This document shows, piece by piece, positions 27,475-35,409 of a stretch of 64,000 bases of DNA. The translations under genes and the position numbers were made by a program. The stretch is from an uncultured Aquimarina sp. (GTDB taxonomy: Bacteria > Bacteroidota > Bacteroidia > Flavobacteriales > Flavobacteriaceae). Within the stretch, counting starts at the first letter, position 1. Each line of letters begins with the position of its first letter. The notes below the pieces were generated by a model that did no database searches, was not told where the DNA came from, and saw nothing but the letters and a program-made list of their open reading frames with translations. Location: NCBI RefSeq assembly GCF_947495315.1, contig NZ_CANLYD010000002.1:248001-312000 (forward strand), given 5' to 3'.

Positions 27475-27520
27475 ACTATGTAGCATAATTTGTTTTCTTT
27501 GCAAAATATAATTCAACAGT

Positions 27521-27898
27521 ATGCTTCAGAATTTAGTAAGATTTACAATACTTTTTATACTAATAGTATTAGGCGGTTATTTAGCTCATAAGTCAATTAT
27601 TAATCATTTCTTTGCTGGGGAGAATATTGAAATTGTTGATCTATCTTATAAGTTTAACGCTGCTTTTACCTTTGCTTTTACATCTACAATAATTTTACTA
27701 AGTAAAAAATATAAAGATCAGATAGGATTCATCTTTCTGGCAGGAAGTTTTGTGAAAACCGGTATTTTTCTTGCGCTAATAAAGATGAATAATATTGAAA
27801 TTGATAAAAGTGTATTCTTGGATTTCTTTATACCCTATTTAGTATGCTTGTCTTTGGAAATATATTATATAGCTAAATTACTTAATAATAATAAATAA
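27521..27898 (+). CDS. DUF6168-like small membrane protein (AtpI position)
   Basis: A 125-residue protein with four predicted membrane helices and almost no soluble part. I recognise no catalytic motif. It looks like the flavobacterial DUF6168 family that sits between the AtpZ-like gene and atpB, where other bacteria carry AtpI, so a chaperone role in ATP synthase assembly is a reasonable inference. The 46-nt gap upstream shows no clear promoter. Confidence 0.65.
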   Translation: MLQNLVRFTILFILIVLGGYLAHKSIINHFFAGENIEIVDLSYKFNAAFTFAFTSTIILLSKKYKDQIGFIFLAGSFVKTGIFLALIKMNNIEIDKSVFLDFFIPYLVCLSLEIYYIAKLLNNNK

Positions 27899-27979
27899 CT
27901 GATTATCAGTGTTTTATTTTTTTATTTTTTTCAAAAAACTTATTTGCTAAAAATAGTTTAAGAATCTAACTTAATTATG

Positions 27980-27987
27980 TACATTTG
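27980..27987 (+). promoter_or_regulatory. Candidate -7 element for atpBEFHAG
   Basis: TACATTTG, followed by C, is a perfect TAnnTTTG box ending 33 nt before the atpB ATG. The -33 TTG is missing at usual spacing. It would give the ATP synthase genes their own promoter in addition to read-through from the sprE side. Confidence 0.45.
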
Positions 27988-28020
27988 CACCGAAATTTAG
28001 GAACCGAAATCTGACCTAGA

Positions 28021-29100
28021 ATGCAAAAAATTAGTGTAGTTAGAATTTTTATGACTTTGGCCTTGATTCTCACTTCTTTGAATCTGGTTGCAAAAGATGC
28101 TAAAAAAGGAGAAAACGAAGGTAAAGTAGATACAAAAAGTGAGATTGATGCTTACATAGAACATCACCTTCAAGATTCGCACGATTTTACACTTTGGTCT
28201 GATGGGGAAAAAGGAACTCATGTAGGTTTTCCTCTTCCAGTAATTTTATGGGATGATGGTTTAAAGATTTTCTCTTCTTCTAAATTCCATCATGGTGAAA
28301 CAGTTGCAGAGGTTGATGATAATTTCTACAAGTTAGATCACGGTAAAATATACAAGACCGATGCAGAAGGTACTATAACTTATGATGAAGATCATCATGC
28401 AACCAATGTAAAGCCATTAGATTTTTCAATTACAAAGAATGTGGTAACCATTCTTATTGTATGTATTTTGATGTTTTTGATGTTTGGAGGTCTTGCAAAA
28501 TCTTATAAAAAAGGTGATTTACCTACCGGTTTTGGAAGAGTGCTGGAACCTTTAGTTATTTATGTTCGTGATGAAATCGCTATTCCTAACATTGGAAAAG
28601 AAAAGCATAGAAAATTTATGGGATTCTTGCTTACTGTATTCTTTTTCATATGGATTTTGAATTTACTGGGAATGACTCCTCTTGGAGTTAATGTGACAGG
28701 TAACATAGCAATAACAGTATGTTTAGCTTTGTTTACATACTTCATTACTCAATTTAGCGCAAATAAAGAATATTGGAAACATATTTTCTGGATGCCAGGT
28801 GTTCCGGTACTTATGAAAATCGTATTAATGCCAATTGAGATTCTAGGAACATTAACAAAGCCTTTCGCGTTATTGATTCGTCTCTTTGCTAATATTACTG
28901 CGGGTCACGTAGTAATTATGAGTTTGATAGCATTAATTTTTACAGCACAAAACATATATGTGATGACACCTGTGTCATTACTGTTGACAATATTTATATC
29001 AGTGATAGAGCTTTTAGTAGCCTTTTTACAAGCATTTATATTTACAATGTTATCTGCTTTGTTTATTGGGTTGGCAGTTCAAGATCACGATCATCATTAA
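28021..29100 (+). CDS. atpB: ATP synthase F0 subunit a
   Basis: A 359-residue subunit a of the proton channel. Residues 1-25 look like a signal or membrane helix. An extracytoplasmic extension of about 110 residues, rich in His and Asp, is typical of Bacteroidota subunit a. The conserved channel domain from about residue 140 ends with LLIRLFANITAGHV, where R287 is the essential arginine facing the c-ring, and with the helix LVAFLQAFIFTMLSALFIGLA. It starts the core ATP synthase set. The mature N-terminus has not been established. Confidence 0.95.
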   Translation: MQKISVVRIFMTLALILTSLNLVAKDAKKGENEGKVDTKSEIDAYIEHHLQDSHDFTLWSDGEKGTHVGFPLPVILWDDGLKIFSSSKFHHGETVAEVDDNFYKLDHGKIYKTDAEGTITYDEDHHATNVKPLDFSITKNVVTILIVCILMFLMFGGLAKSYKKGDLPTGFGRVLEPLVIYVRDEIAIPNIGKEKHRKFMGFLLTVFFFIWILNLLGMTPLGVNVTGNIAITVCLALFTYFITQFSANKEYWKHIFWMPGVPVLMKIVLMPIEILGTLTKPFALLIRLFANITAGHVVIMSLIALIFTAQNIYVMTPVSLLLTIFISVIELLVAFLQAFIFTMLSALFIGLAVQDHDHH

Positions 29101-29140
29101 GAATAAGAACAATAATTGTTTAATATTTAATACTTTTTTT

Positions 29141-29335
29141 ATGGAAATTCCAGGTTTAGTAGGTGCAGGTTTGATTGTAATCGGAGCAGGTATCGGTTTA
29201 GGAAAAATCGGTGGATCGGCAATGGAAGCAATCGCTCGTCAACCAGAAGCTACAGGTAAGATTCAAACTGCGATGATTATTATCGCGGCACTTTTAGAAG
29301 GTTTAGCATTCGCTGCTTTAATCCTTGGGAAGTAA
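29141..29335 (+). CDS. atpE: ATP synthase F0 subunit c
   Basis: A 64-residue two-helix hairpin. The loop AIARQPE and the essential carboxylate E53 in ALLEGLAFAALI are present. The residues after E53 are G-L-A rather than the S/T-x-x-Y pattern of sodium-type rings, so proton coupling is inferred. The ATG at 29141 (MEIPGLVGAGL) is the family start; a longer frame overlapping atpB is rejected. A strong hairpin follows the stop, which could raise expression of this high-stoichiometry subunit over downstream genes. Confidence 0.97.
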   Translation: MEIPGLVGAGLIVIGAGIGLGKIGGSAMEAIARQPEATGKIQTAMIIIAALLEGLAFAALILGK

Positions 29336-29345
29336 GAAATTAAAA

Positions 29346-29382
29346 AAATATCACTTTCAACGGTTGGTTGAAAGTGATATTT
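29346..29382 (+). terminator. Strong stem-loop between atpE and atpF (attenuator-like)
   Basis: A perfect 15-bp stem (29346-29360 with 29368-29382, core TATCACTTTCAA/TTGAAAGTGATA) around a 7-nt loop CGGTTGG, with only a short T-run after it. Inside the ATP synthase operon this would act as a partial terminator or an mRNA 3'-end stabiliser. Confidence 0.7.
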
Positions 29383-29429
29383 ACCATTTAGAAATTAAAG
29401 ATTAGACAACACTAATAAGTATATAAGAA

Positions 29430-29930
29430 ATGGATAAATTAATTAACGATTTTTCATTCGGACTATTTTTCTGGCAAGCATTAATACTTTTGGTATTACT
29501 GTTTTTATTAAGAAAGTATGCTTGGAAACCAATTTTAGACTCTTTAAATAATAGAGAAGAAGGGATCAAAAATGCATTAGAGTCTGCAGAGGCGGCTAGA
29601 AAAGAAATGCAAAACCTTCAGGCTGATAATGAGCGTATCCTTAATGAAGCTCGTGCAGAAAGAGATGGAATGCTTAAAGAAGCAAGACAGTTGAAGGAGA
29701 ATATGATCGCAGATGCAAAAGCTGAAGCACAGACAGAAGCTGATAAGATTGTTGCTCAAGCACAAGCTACTATCGAAAGTGAAAAGAAAGCCGCGATTGC
29801 TGATCTTAAAAGTCAGGTGGCTGGACTTTCTGTGGAGATAGCAGAAAAAGTAGTAAGAAAAGAATTAGCTGACAAAGACAAGCAACTAGCGTTGGTAGAG
29901 TCTATGTTAGGAGATGTTACCTTAAACTAA
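29430..29930 (+). CDS. atpF: ATP synthase F0 subunit b
   Basis: A 166-residue peripheral-stalk subunit. One N-terminal membrane helix (FGLFFWQALILLVLLFLLRK, about residues 10-29) is followed by a long Ala/Glu/Lys-rich coiled coil to about residue 150. The length and the motif KYAWKPILDSLNNREEGIKNAL near 30-50 match AtpF. It links the F0 sector to F1 through the delta subunit encoded next, 7 nt downstream. Confidence 0.96.
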   Translation: MDKLINDFSFGLFFWQALILLVLLFLLRKYAWKPILDSLNNREEGIKNALESAEAARKEMQNLQADNERILNEARAERDGMLKEARQLKENMIADAKAEAQTEADKIVAQAQATIESEKKAAIADLKSQVAGLSVEIAEKVVRKELADKDKQLALVESMLGDVTLN

Positions 29931-29937
29931 TCATAAG

Positions 29938-30465
29938 ATGAGTAGAGCAGCAATACGTTATGCTAAGGCAGTTTTGAGTTTAGCTCAAGATAAAAATGCT
30001 ACTGAGGATGTTCAGAGAGATATGCAAAGTATTATCGCTACTATAGATAGTAGTGCTGAGCTCAAAATGGTATTAAATAGTCCTTTGATCAAAAGCGAAG
30101 TAAAGCTAGCTTCTTTGCGTGAGGTTTTCGAAAATACCGGCGACCTGACAAAAAAACTTTTTGATACGTTAATTACAAATAAAAGAGTGAACCTATTAGA
30201 AGATGTTGCTAAGCAGTACATTGTTTTATTTGATCAGTTAAATAATACCCAAGTTGCCACGGTTACTACCGCTGTTCCTTTAGATAAAGGATTAAGTGCT
30301 AAAGTAATGGCTAAAGTAAAGGAACTAACTGGTAATGAGGCTACCATAGAAAATATTATCGATGAAAGTATCATTGGTGGATTTATTCTTAGAGTAGGAG
30401 ATTTGCAGTATAATGCAAGTATAGCTAATAAGCTAACAAGTTTAAAAAGAGAATTGAGTAATTAA
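29938..30465 (+). CDS. atpH: ATP synthase F1 subunit delta
   Basis: A 175-residue OSCP/delta subunit. The N-terminal helical bundle begins SRAAIRYAKAVLSLA and the C-terminal signature DESIIGGFILRVGD-x(2)-Y is the AtpH motif. It clamps the peripheral stalk to the alpha3beta3 head. It sits between atpF and atpA; a 74-nt gap with a weak GAGC/GCTC hairpin precedes atpA. Confidence 0.95.
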   Translation: MSRAAIRYAKAVLSLAQDKNATEDVQRDMQSIIATIDSSAELKMVLNSPLIKSEVKLASLREVFENTGDLTKKLFDTLITNKRVNLLEDVAKQYIVLFDQLNNTQVATVTTAVPLDKGLSAKVMAKVKELTGNEATIENIIDESIIGGFILRVGDLQYNASIANKLTSLKRELSN

Positions 30466-30539
30466 TAAATTACTTTAATAATAAAAATTTAATAATAAGA
30501 GAATGAGCATTTAGGCTCGTTTTTACAAACTATTATAAA

Positions 30540-32117
30540 ATGGCAGAGGTGAATCCTGCTGAAGTATCAGCAATATTAAAACAACAATTATCTGGATTTG
30601 AAGCTACGGCTTCACTAGAAGAAGTAGGTACAGTATTACAAGTTGGTGATGGTATCGCCAGGGTATACGGATTGTCTAACGTTCAGTATGGAGAATTAGT
30701 AGAGTTCGAATCTGGATTAGAAGGAATCGTACTGAATCTTGAAGAAGATAATGTTGGAGTAGTACTTTTAGGTTCTTCAACAGAAGTAAAAGAAGGTGTA
30801 ACAGTAAAACGTACACAAAGAATTGCTTCCATCAATGTTGGAGAAGGAATCGTAGGTCGTGTAGTGGATACATTGGGTAACCCTATCGATGGTAAAGGTG
30901 CGATCGAAGGTGAAACTTTCGAAATGCCATTAGAGCGTAAAGCTCCTGGTGTAGTTTTCCGTCAGCCAGTTACAGAACCATTACAGACAGGTATTAAATC
31001 TATCGATGCAATGGTGCCAATTGGTAGAGGACAACGTGAGTTAGTAATCGGTGACCGTCAGACTGGTAAAACTACAGTGTGTATTGATACAATTCTAAAT
31101 CAAAAAGAATTTTATGATGCTGGTGAACCAGTATACTGTATATATGTGGCCATTGGTCAGAAGGCATCAACTGTTGCATTAATTGCTAAAGTATTAGAAG
31201 AAAAAGGTGCATTGGCATATACAACTATTGTTGCAGCTAATGCTTCGGATCCTGCTCCAATGCAGGTGTATGCTCCATTTGCAGGTGCTGCAATCGGTGA
31301 GTATTTCCGTGATACAGGTCGCCCAGCTTTAATCATTTATGATGATTTGTCTAAGCAGGCAGTTGCATACCGTGAGGTATCATTATTATTACGTCGTCCA
31401 CCAGGACGTGAAGCATATCCTGGAGATGTATTCTATCTTCACTCTAGATTATTAGAGCGTGCTGCAAAAGTAATCGCAGATGATAGTATTGCAAAAGATA
31501 TGAATGATCTTCCTGATTCTTTAAAAGATAAAGTAAAAGGTGGTGGATCATTAACTGCCCTACCAATTATCGAAACACAGGCGGGAGATGTATCAGCATA
31601 TATCCCAACTAACGTAATTTCGATTACTGATGGTCAGATATTCTTAACTTCAGATTTATTTAACTCTGGTGTTCGTCCGGCAATTAACGTAGGTATCTCT
31701 GTATCTCGTGTTGGAGGATCAGCACAGATTAAATCAATGAAGAAAGTAGCAGGTACGTTAAAACTAGATCAAGCACAGTTCCGTGAATTAGAAGCGTTTG
31801 CTAAGTTTGGTTCTGACCTTGATGCAGCTACCTTAAATGTTATTGAAAAAGGTAAGCGTAACGTAGAAATCTTAAAGCAAGCTCAGAATGATCCATATAC
31901 AGTAGAAGATCAGATCGCGATCATCTATGCAGGATCTAAGAACCTGTTAAGAGATGTTCCTGTAAATAAGATCAAAGAATTCGAAAGTGACTTTATAGAA
32001 TATCTTAATGCAAAACATAGAGATACATTAGACACTTTGAAAGCTGGAAAATTAACAGATGAAGTAACAGACGTATTACTTTCAGCTTGTAAAGAGGTTT
32101 CAGCAAAATATAAGTAA
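30540..32117 (+). CDS. atpA: ATP synthase F1 subunit alpha
   Basis: A 525-residue nucleotide-binding subunit. The Walker A element GDRQTGKT lies at residues 171-178. [57 protein letters not shown] blocks and [10 protein letters not shown] complete the canonical alpha pattern. Codon use is more GC-rich and regular than the EPS genes, as expected for a highly expressed gene. The catalytic beta subunit gene atpD is not in this window. Confidence 0.98.
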   Translation: MAEVNPAEVSAILKQQLSGFEATASLEEVGTVLQVGDGIARVYGLSNVQYGELVEFESGLEGIVLNLEEDNVGVVLLGSSTEVKEGVTVKRTQRIASINVGEGIVGRVVDTLGNPIDGKGAIEGETFEMPLERKAPGVVFRQPVTEPLQTGIKSIDAMVPIGRGQRELVIGDRQTGKTTVCIDTILNQKEFYDAGEPVYCIYVAIGQKASTVALIAKVLEEKGALAYTTIVAANASDPAPMQVYAPFAGAAIGEYFRDTGRPALIIYDDLSKQAVAYREVSLLLRRPPGREAYPGDVFYLHSRLLERAAKVIADDSIAKDMNDLPDSLKDKVKGGGSLTALPIIETQAGDVSAYIPTNVISITDGQIFLTSDLFNSGVRPAINVGISVSRVGGSAQIKSMKKVAGTLKLDQAQFRELEAFAKFGSDLDAATLNVIEKGKRNVEILKQAQNDPYTVEDQIAIIYAGSKNLLRDVPVNKIKEFESDFIEYLNAKHRDTLDTLKAGKLTDEVTDVLLSACKEVSAKYK

Positions 32118-32118
32118 A

Positions 32119-32238
32119 TAGTATTGAGTACAGAGTATTAAGATTTTTAGTACTCTGTATTTTATATAAAGTTATACTATTAGAAAGGTGTTGTTTTAGG
32201 AAGTACTATCTACTAACTAGTCAATACTCAATACTAAG
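32119..32238. repeat. Inverted 7-bp-periodic repeat arms between atpA and atpG
   Basis: The left arm on the plus strand reads AGTATTG, AGTACAG, AGTATTA in 7-nt steps from 32120. The right arm, 32201-32238, read on the minus strand gives AGTATTG, AGTATTG, ACTAGTT, AGTAGAT, AGTACTT. The arms are thus inverted copies of the same heptad family. A compact stem TACAGAGTA/TACTCTGTA (32129-32137 with 32151-32159) forms inside the left part. GAGTACAGAGTATT (32126-32139) recurs exactly at 3693-3706 on the other strand. Confidence 0.65.
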
Positions 32239-32242
32239 AAAA

Positions 32243-33103
32243 ATGGCAAATTTAAAAGAATTACGTAGTAGAATTACCTCTGTATCCTCAACGATGCAAA
32301 TTACCAGTGCCATGAAAATGGTGTCGGCAGCGAAGTTGAATAAGGCACAGATGGCAATTACTGCTATGCGTCCTTACTCAGATAAACTTACTGAATTATT
32401 ACAGAGTTTAAGTGCTTCTCTGGAAGGAGACAGTGCAAGTTCATATGCTGAGCAGCGTGAGGTAAACAAAGTTTTAGTAGTAGCAATTGCCTCTAATCGT
32501 GGTTTGGCAGGTGCTTTTAATTCTAATATTATTAAGGGTTCAAGAGAGCTGTACAATAATGTGTATGCAGGTAAGCAAGTTGACTTTGTTACCATCGGTA
32601 AAAAAGTGAATGATATTATTTCTAAAACACATACTGTCGTTGCTAATAAAAGTGAAGTCTTTGACGATCTTACATTTGCTAATGTTGCTGATATTGCAGA
32701 AGAACTAATGGAGTTATTTATGAATGGTTCTTATGATAAAGTAGTCGTTGTATATAACAAATTTAAAAACGCTGCAACTCAAATAGTAACTACAGAGCAG
32801 TTCCTACCGATTGAGCCGGTAGCGGGTGAAAAGAGCGCTAATTTAGACTATATTTTTGAGCCGTCTAAAGAAGAGATTGTAGAGCAATTGATTCCTAAAT
32901 CGCTTAAAACACAATTGTACAAAGCAATTCGTGATTCTTTTGCGTCAGAACACGGAGCACGTATGACAGCAATGCATAAGGCTACTGATAATGCAACAGA
33001 ATTAAGAGACGCACTTAAATTACAATATAACAAAGCAAGACAAGCTTCTATTACTAATGAGATCCTAGAGATCGTTGGTGGTGCAGAAGCGTTGAATAAT
33101 TAA
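32243..33103 (+). CDS. atpG: ATP synthase F1 subunit gamma
   Basis: A 286-residue central rotor subunit. The N-terminal coiled coil begins NLKELRSRITSVSSTMQIT and ends with the paired C-terminal helix holding EHGARMTAMHKATDNATE, both hallmarks of AtpG. It transmits rotation from the c-ring to the catalytic head. It is the last gene of the operon; a perfect terminator follows. The atpD and atpC genes are absent here, as is common in Bacteroidota. Confidence 0.96.
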   Translation: MANLKELRSRITSVSSTMQITSAMKMVSAAKLNKAQMAITAMRPYSDKLTELLQSLSASLEGDSASSYAEQREVNKVLVVAIASNRGLAGAFNSNIIKGSRELYNNVYAGKQVDFVTIGKKVNDIISKTHTVVANKSEVFDDLTFANVADIAEELMELFMNGSYDKVVVVYNKFKNAATQIVTTEQFLPIEPVAGEKSANLDYIFEPSKEEIVEQLIPKSLKTQLYKAIRDSFASEHGARMTAMHKATDNATELRDALKLQYNKARQASITNEILEIVGGAEALNN

Positions 33104-33121
33104 GAATATAATTTGAAATAT

Positions 33122-33157
33122 AAAAAGGTCTTGTAAGTGATTACAAGACCTTTTTAT
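33122..33157 (+). terminator. Intrinsic terminator of the ATP synthase operon
   Basis: A perfect 15-bp stem (AAAAAGGTCTTGTAA paired with TTACAAGACCTTTTT) with loop GTGA and a T-rich tail, 18 nt after the atpG stop. Confidence 0.92.
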
Positions 33158-33178
33158 ATTATATTAAAGAGATTTAAA

Positions 33179-33186
33179 TAATTTTG
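33179..33186 (+). promoter_or_regulatory. Candidate -7 element giving a near-leaderless transcript
   Basis: TAATTTTG matches TAnnTTTG and ends 4 nt before the ATG at 33191. If used, the transcript would start at or very near the start codon. No TTG -33 element is well placed. Confidence 0.3.
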
Positions 33187-33190
33187 TGTT

Positions 33191-34057
33191 ATGAGAAATG
33201 GTTTAATGTTAGTTTGTATATACTTAATAAGTAATTCTTTATTTGCTCAAGTATCTACTTGGGATTTCGAAAAAGAAGAATATGAAAATCTGAAAAACAG
33301 AACTACTCTTTTTGTTCTCGATATTTATGAAAAGGATTCTTTAGAGAAAGCAATTTCGGAGGTTTGGACTTTTAATGATTTTAAGGTAATATCTACTGAG
33401 GAATATAAGGACTATGATAGAAATACTAAGTATGCTGTATTTTCATTTGGCTCTTACACTAGTACTTTAAGTTCAAGCTGTTCAGTAAGCAATGCTGGTA
33501 ACGCTAATAATTGGTTTTCTAGTAGCACATTTACAAGGAACTATTACAAGCTAAAATACCATATCAAAGACGGTAAAAAGAAAACTAAAGATATTGCTAA
33601 GGTGTATCTTAGCCTTAATTATGGTCTTGGTTATCTTAAAAATCAGTTAACAGAGATTAATAGGTTACTTTTAAAAAATGAGAAACATGGATTTTATGGA
33701 AACCACGAAAACTCAGAAAAACTAGCAGATTTAAAAGAAAAAACTCTGTTTGTTCCTGAAGAAATAAAAATGAGATTACACCCAAGAAAGTTAGTACTTG
33801 TTGATAGAAAAGATCCTGATAAGCTTTTTAAAGATTATTCTTGGAAATATGAATATATTGATAGGAAGAGTTTGCAAAGTAAAATATTAAATGCTACAGA
33901 AACCTTTTATTATTTAATGTCTACTAGTGCTGCAAAAGAGAAGTTTGTTGAAGTTATAGACGGATATACAGGTGAGATAATATATCACGATTATAATGCT
34001 ATGTCCGTTGATCTTGTACCGAAAAATGTAGAACACCTAAATTCAAAAATCAAATAA
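33191..34057 (+). CDS. Secreted protein of unknown function
   Basis: A 288-residue protein with an N-terminal signal peptide (MRNGLMLVCIYLISNSLFA, cut before QVSTWDF). I recognise no family. The mature part is mixed charged, has a Ser/Asn-rich loop with one cysteine near residues 90-112 (STLSSSCSVSNAG) and ends hydrophilic. It lies alone between the ATP synthase terminator and another terminator at 34137, so it is a single-gene unit. Nothing supports an enzymatic role. Confidence 0.6.
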   Translation: MRNGLMLVCIYLISNSLFAQVSTWDFEKEEYENLKNRTTLFVLDIYEKDSLEKAISEVWTFNDFKVISTEEYKDYDRNTKYAVFSFGSYTSTLSSSCSVSNAGNANNWFSSSTFTRNYYKLKYHIKDGKKKTKDIAKVYLSLNYGLGYLKNQLTEINRLLLKNEKHGFYGNHENSEKLADLKEKTLFVPEEIKMRLHPRKLVLVDRKDPDKLFKDYSWKYEYIDRKSLQSKILNATETFYYLMSTSAAKEKFVEVIDGYTGEIIYHDYNAMSVDLVPKNVEHLNSKIK

Positions 34058-34136
34058 CGTTTTTTCAAAAAGGATATATAGAAAATCTTATTTCTAAAAT
34101 TGAGTAGAAATAGGAATTCAAAAAATTGTATTCAAG

Positions 34137-34170
34137 AACCTCATACACAATGATGTATGAGGTTTTTTGT
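34137..34170 (+). terminator. Intrinsic terminator after the secreted-protein gene
   Basis: AACCTCATACA and TGTATGAGGTT form a perfect 11-bp stem with a 6-nt loop, followed by TTTTG and a further run of T. Confidence 0.9.
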
Positions 34171-34224
34171 TTTTTTTATGATAAAGGACATTTTCGTTTT
34201 CTATCTTTAAGGGAAAAAAGAAAA

Positions 34225-34878
34225 ATGAAAACAATTAAACTTTTCGCGCTACTAGTTATCGCGTCTTTAGTATCTACAGTCAATGCGCAGGAATCAGAAA
34301 CCCTTTATGAAGCAGGTGATATAAAAATGGGGATCGCTGGCGTTCCACTTATGGATTTTGGCAATGGTTATAGTGGAATCGCAGCTAAACCAAGTTTGTC
34401 CTATTATGTGTCCGAACGTTTCGCTATCAATACATCAGCTTTTGTGTTATTTCCTCAAGATATTGAACAGGAAAATGGGAGAGATGCTGAAATTCAGGCA
34501 TACGGTTTTATTCCTTCTTTTAGGAAACATGCAATTAATAGTGGTAAATTTAGTTTCTATTTAGAATCCGGAGTCGGAATCGGTGCTATTCGTTACAAGG
34601 CAAACGATCCTGCTGATATTGCTATTGAAGATAATAGTGGAGGTTTATTACTGTTAACAGCCGGAGCCGGAATTAATTATAGATTTGCTAAATGTCTAGA
34701 ATTAGAATTTGGTCTTCCGTATATGTATGGGTTAAACATTACCAATGGTGATGATACTAAGTTATTTTCTGGAGTAGCGTTTAATTTTGGTATGAACTTT
34801 GTCTTTAATACCAGGGATATAAAGAAGATGAAAGAAAAATATCGTGAACATTTAAAGAAAAAATGGGACAACGAATAA
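34225..34878 (+). CDS. Outer-membrane beta-barrel protein
   Basis: A 217-residue protein from the ATG at 34225. The signal peptide is KTIKLFALLVIASLVSTVNA, and the mature chain has alternating amphipathic strands with Gly/aromatic girdles (KPSLSYYVSERFAINTSA, FYLESGVGIGAIRYKA, LLLLTAGAGINYRFA), the look of an 8-stranded OmpA-like or porin-family barrel. The last strand is followed by a basic tail ending KKKWDNE that overlaps the next gene by 16 nt. A longer reading from 34126 runs through the upstream terminator and is rejected. Ligand unknown. Confidence 0.75.
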   Translation: MKTIKLFALLVIASLVSTVNAQESETLYEAGDIKMGIAGVPLMDFGNGYSGIAAKPSLSYYVSERFAINTSAFVLFPQDIEQENGRDAEIQAYGFIPSFRKHAINSGKFSFYLESGVGIGAIRYKANDPADIAIEDNSGGLLLLTAGAGINYRFAKCLELEFGLPYMYGLNITNGDDTKLFSGVAFNFGMNFVFNTRDIKKMKEKYREHLKKKWDNE

Positions 34879-35375
34879 ACCTTAAAACAATTATTATCAA
34901 AATCAGTTTACTAAGTATTTTGGTCGCTTTTACGCAATGTGCCACAAGTCAAAAAATTGATAAAATAGCACCAGTACAACTTAAAGACCCTTATTTTCAA
35001 AATTGGATTTCTGGAGTAAGAGGAGGAGGGGCTGGTTTTATGGTTTATCTTCCTCTAGATGGAACTTCTGATGTACAATTAGAAACCGTTTATTTCAAAG
35101 GGAAAGAGGTGAAACTTAATTTTGAAAATAATAAAGCTGTTTATAGTGGAAGATATACAGATCCTAAAACAGTTAGAAAGGATATTATTATGAGTAGTGA
35201 CCCAAAGGAAGAATATAGTAACAAAGTCTCTGAAATCGAACAAAAAATACCATTCGAGCTTAAGGACGGAGAATGCGTGGTCGCATACACTAAAGATGGT
35301 AAAAAAGGATATTTTAAACTTGATAAATTACCAGAGAAGGAATTGAAAGCATATCCAATGCGGCCAAGGCAATAA
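34863..35375 (+). CDS. Small lipoprotein of unknown function
   Basis: A 170-residue protein with a signal peptide and lipobox (SILVAFTQC, Cys near residue 27). The mature chain includes WISGVRGGGAGFMVYLPL and a basic C-terminus. It starts 16 nt inside the preceding outer-membrane barrel gene, so the two are translationally coupled and probably act together in the envelope. The family is not recognised by name; related short lipoproteins with a GGGAG segment appear to be flavobacterial. Confidence 0.65.
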   Translation: MGQRINLKTIIIKISLLSILVAFTQCATSQKIDKIAPVQLKDPYFQNWISGVRGGGAGFMVYLPLDGTSDVQLETVYFKGKEVKLNFENNKAVYSGRYTDPKTVRKDIIMSSDPKEEYSNKVSEIEQKIPFELKDGECVVAYTKDGKKGYFKLDKLPEKELKAYPMRPRQ

Positions 35376-35409
35376 AAATTGTATTTTTAGAGCCACAATT
35401 AAATAGCAG

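Noticed and set aside
30505..30518. GAGC/GCTC hairpin followed by a T-run between atpH and atpA
   Set aside because: The stem is only 4 bp and too weak to call a terminator.
34126..34224. Longer N-terminus for the outer-membrane barrel protein
   Set aside because: It would read through a perfect transcription terminator and lacks a signal peptide; the ATG at 34225 starts one directly.
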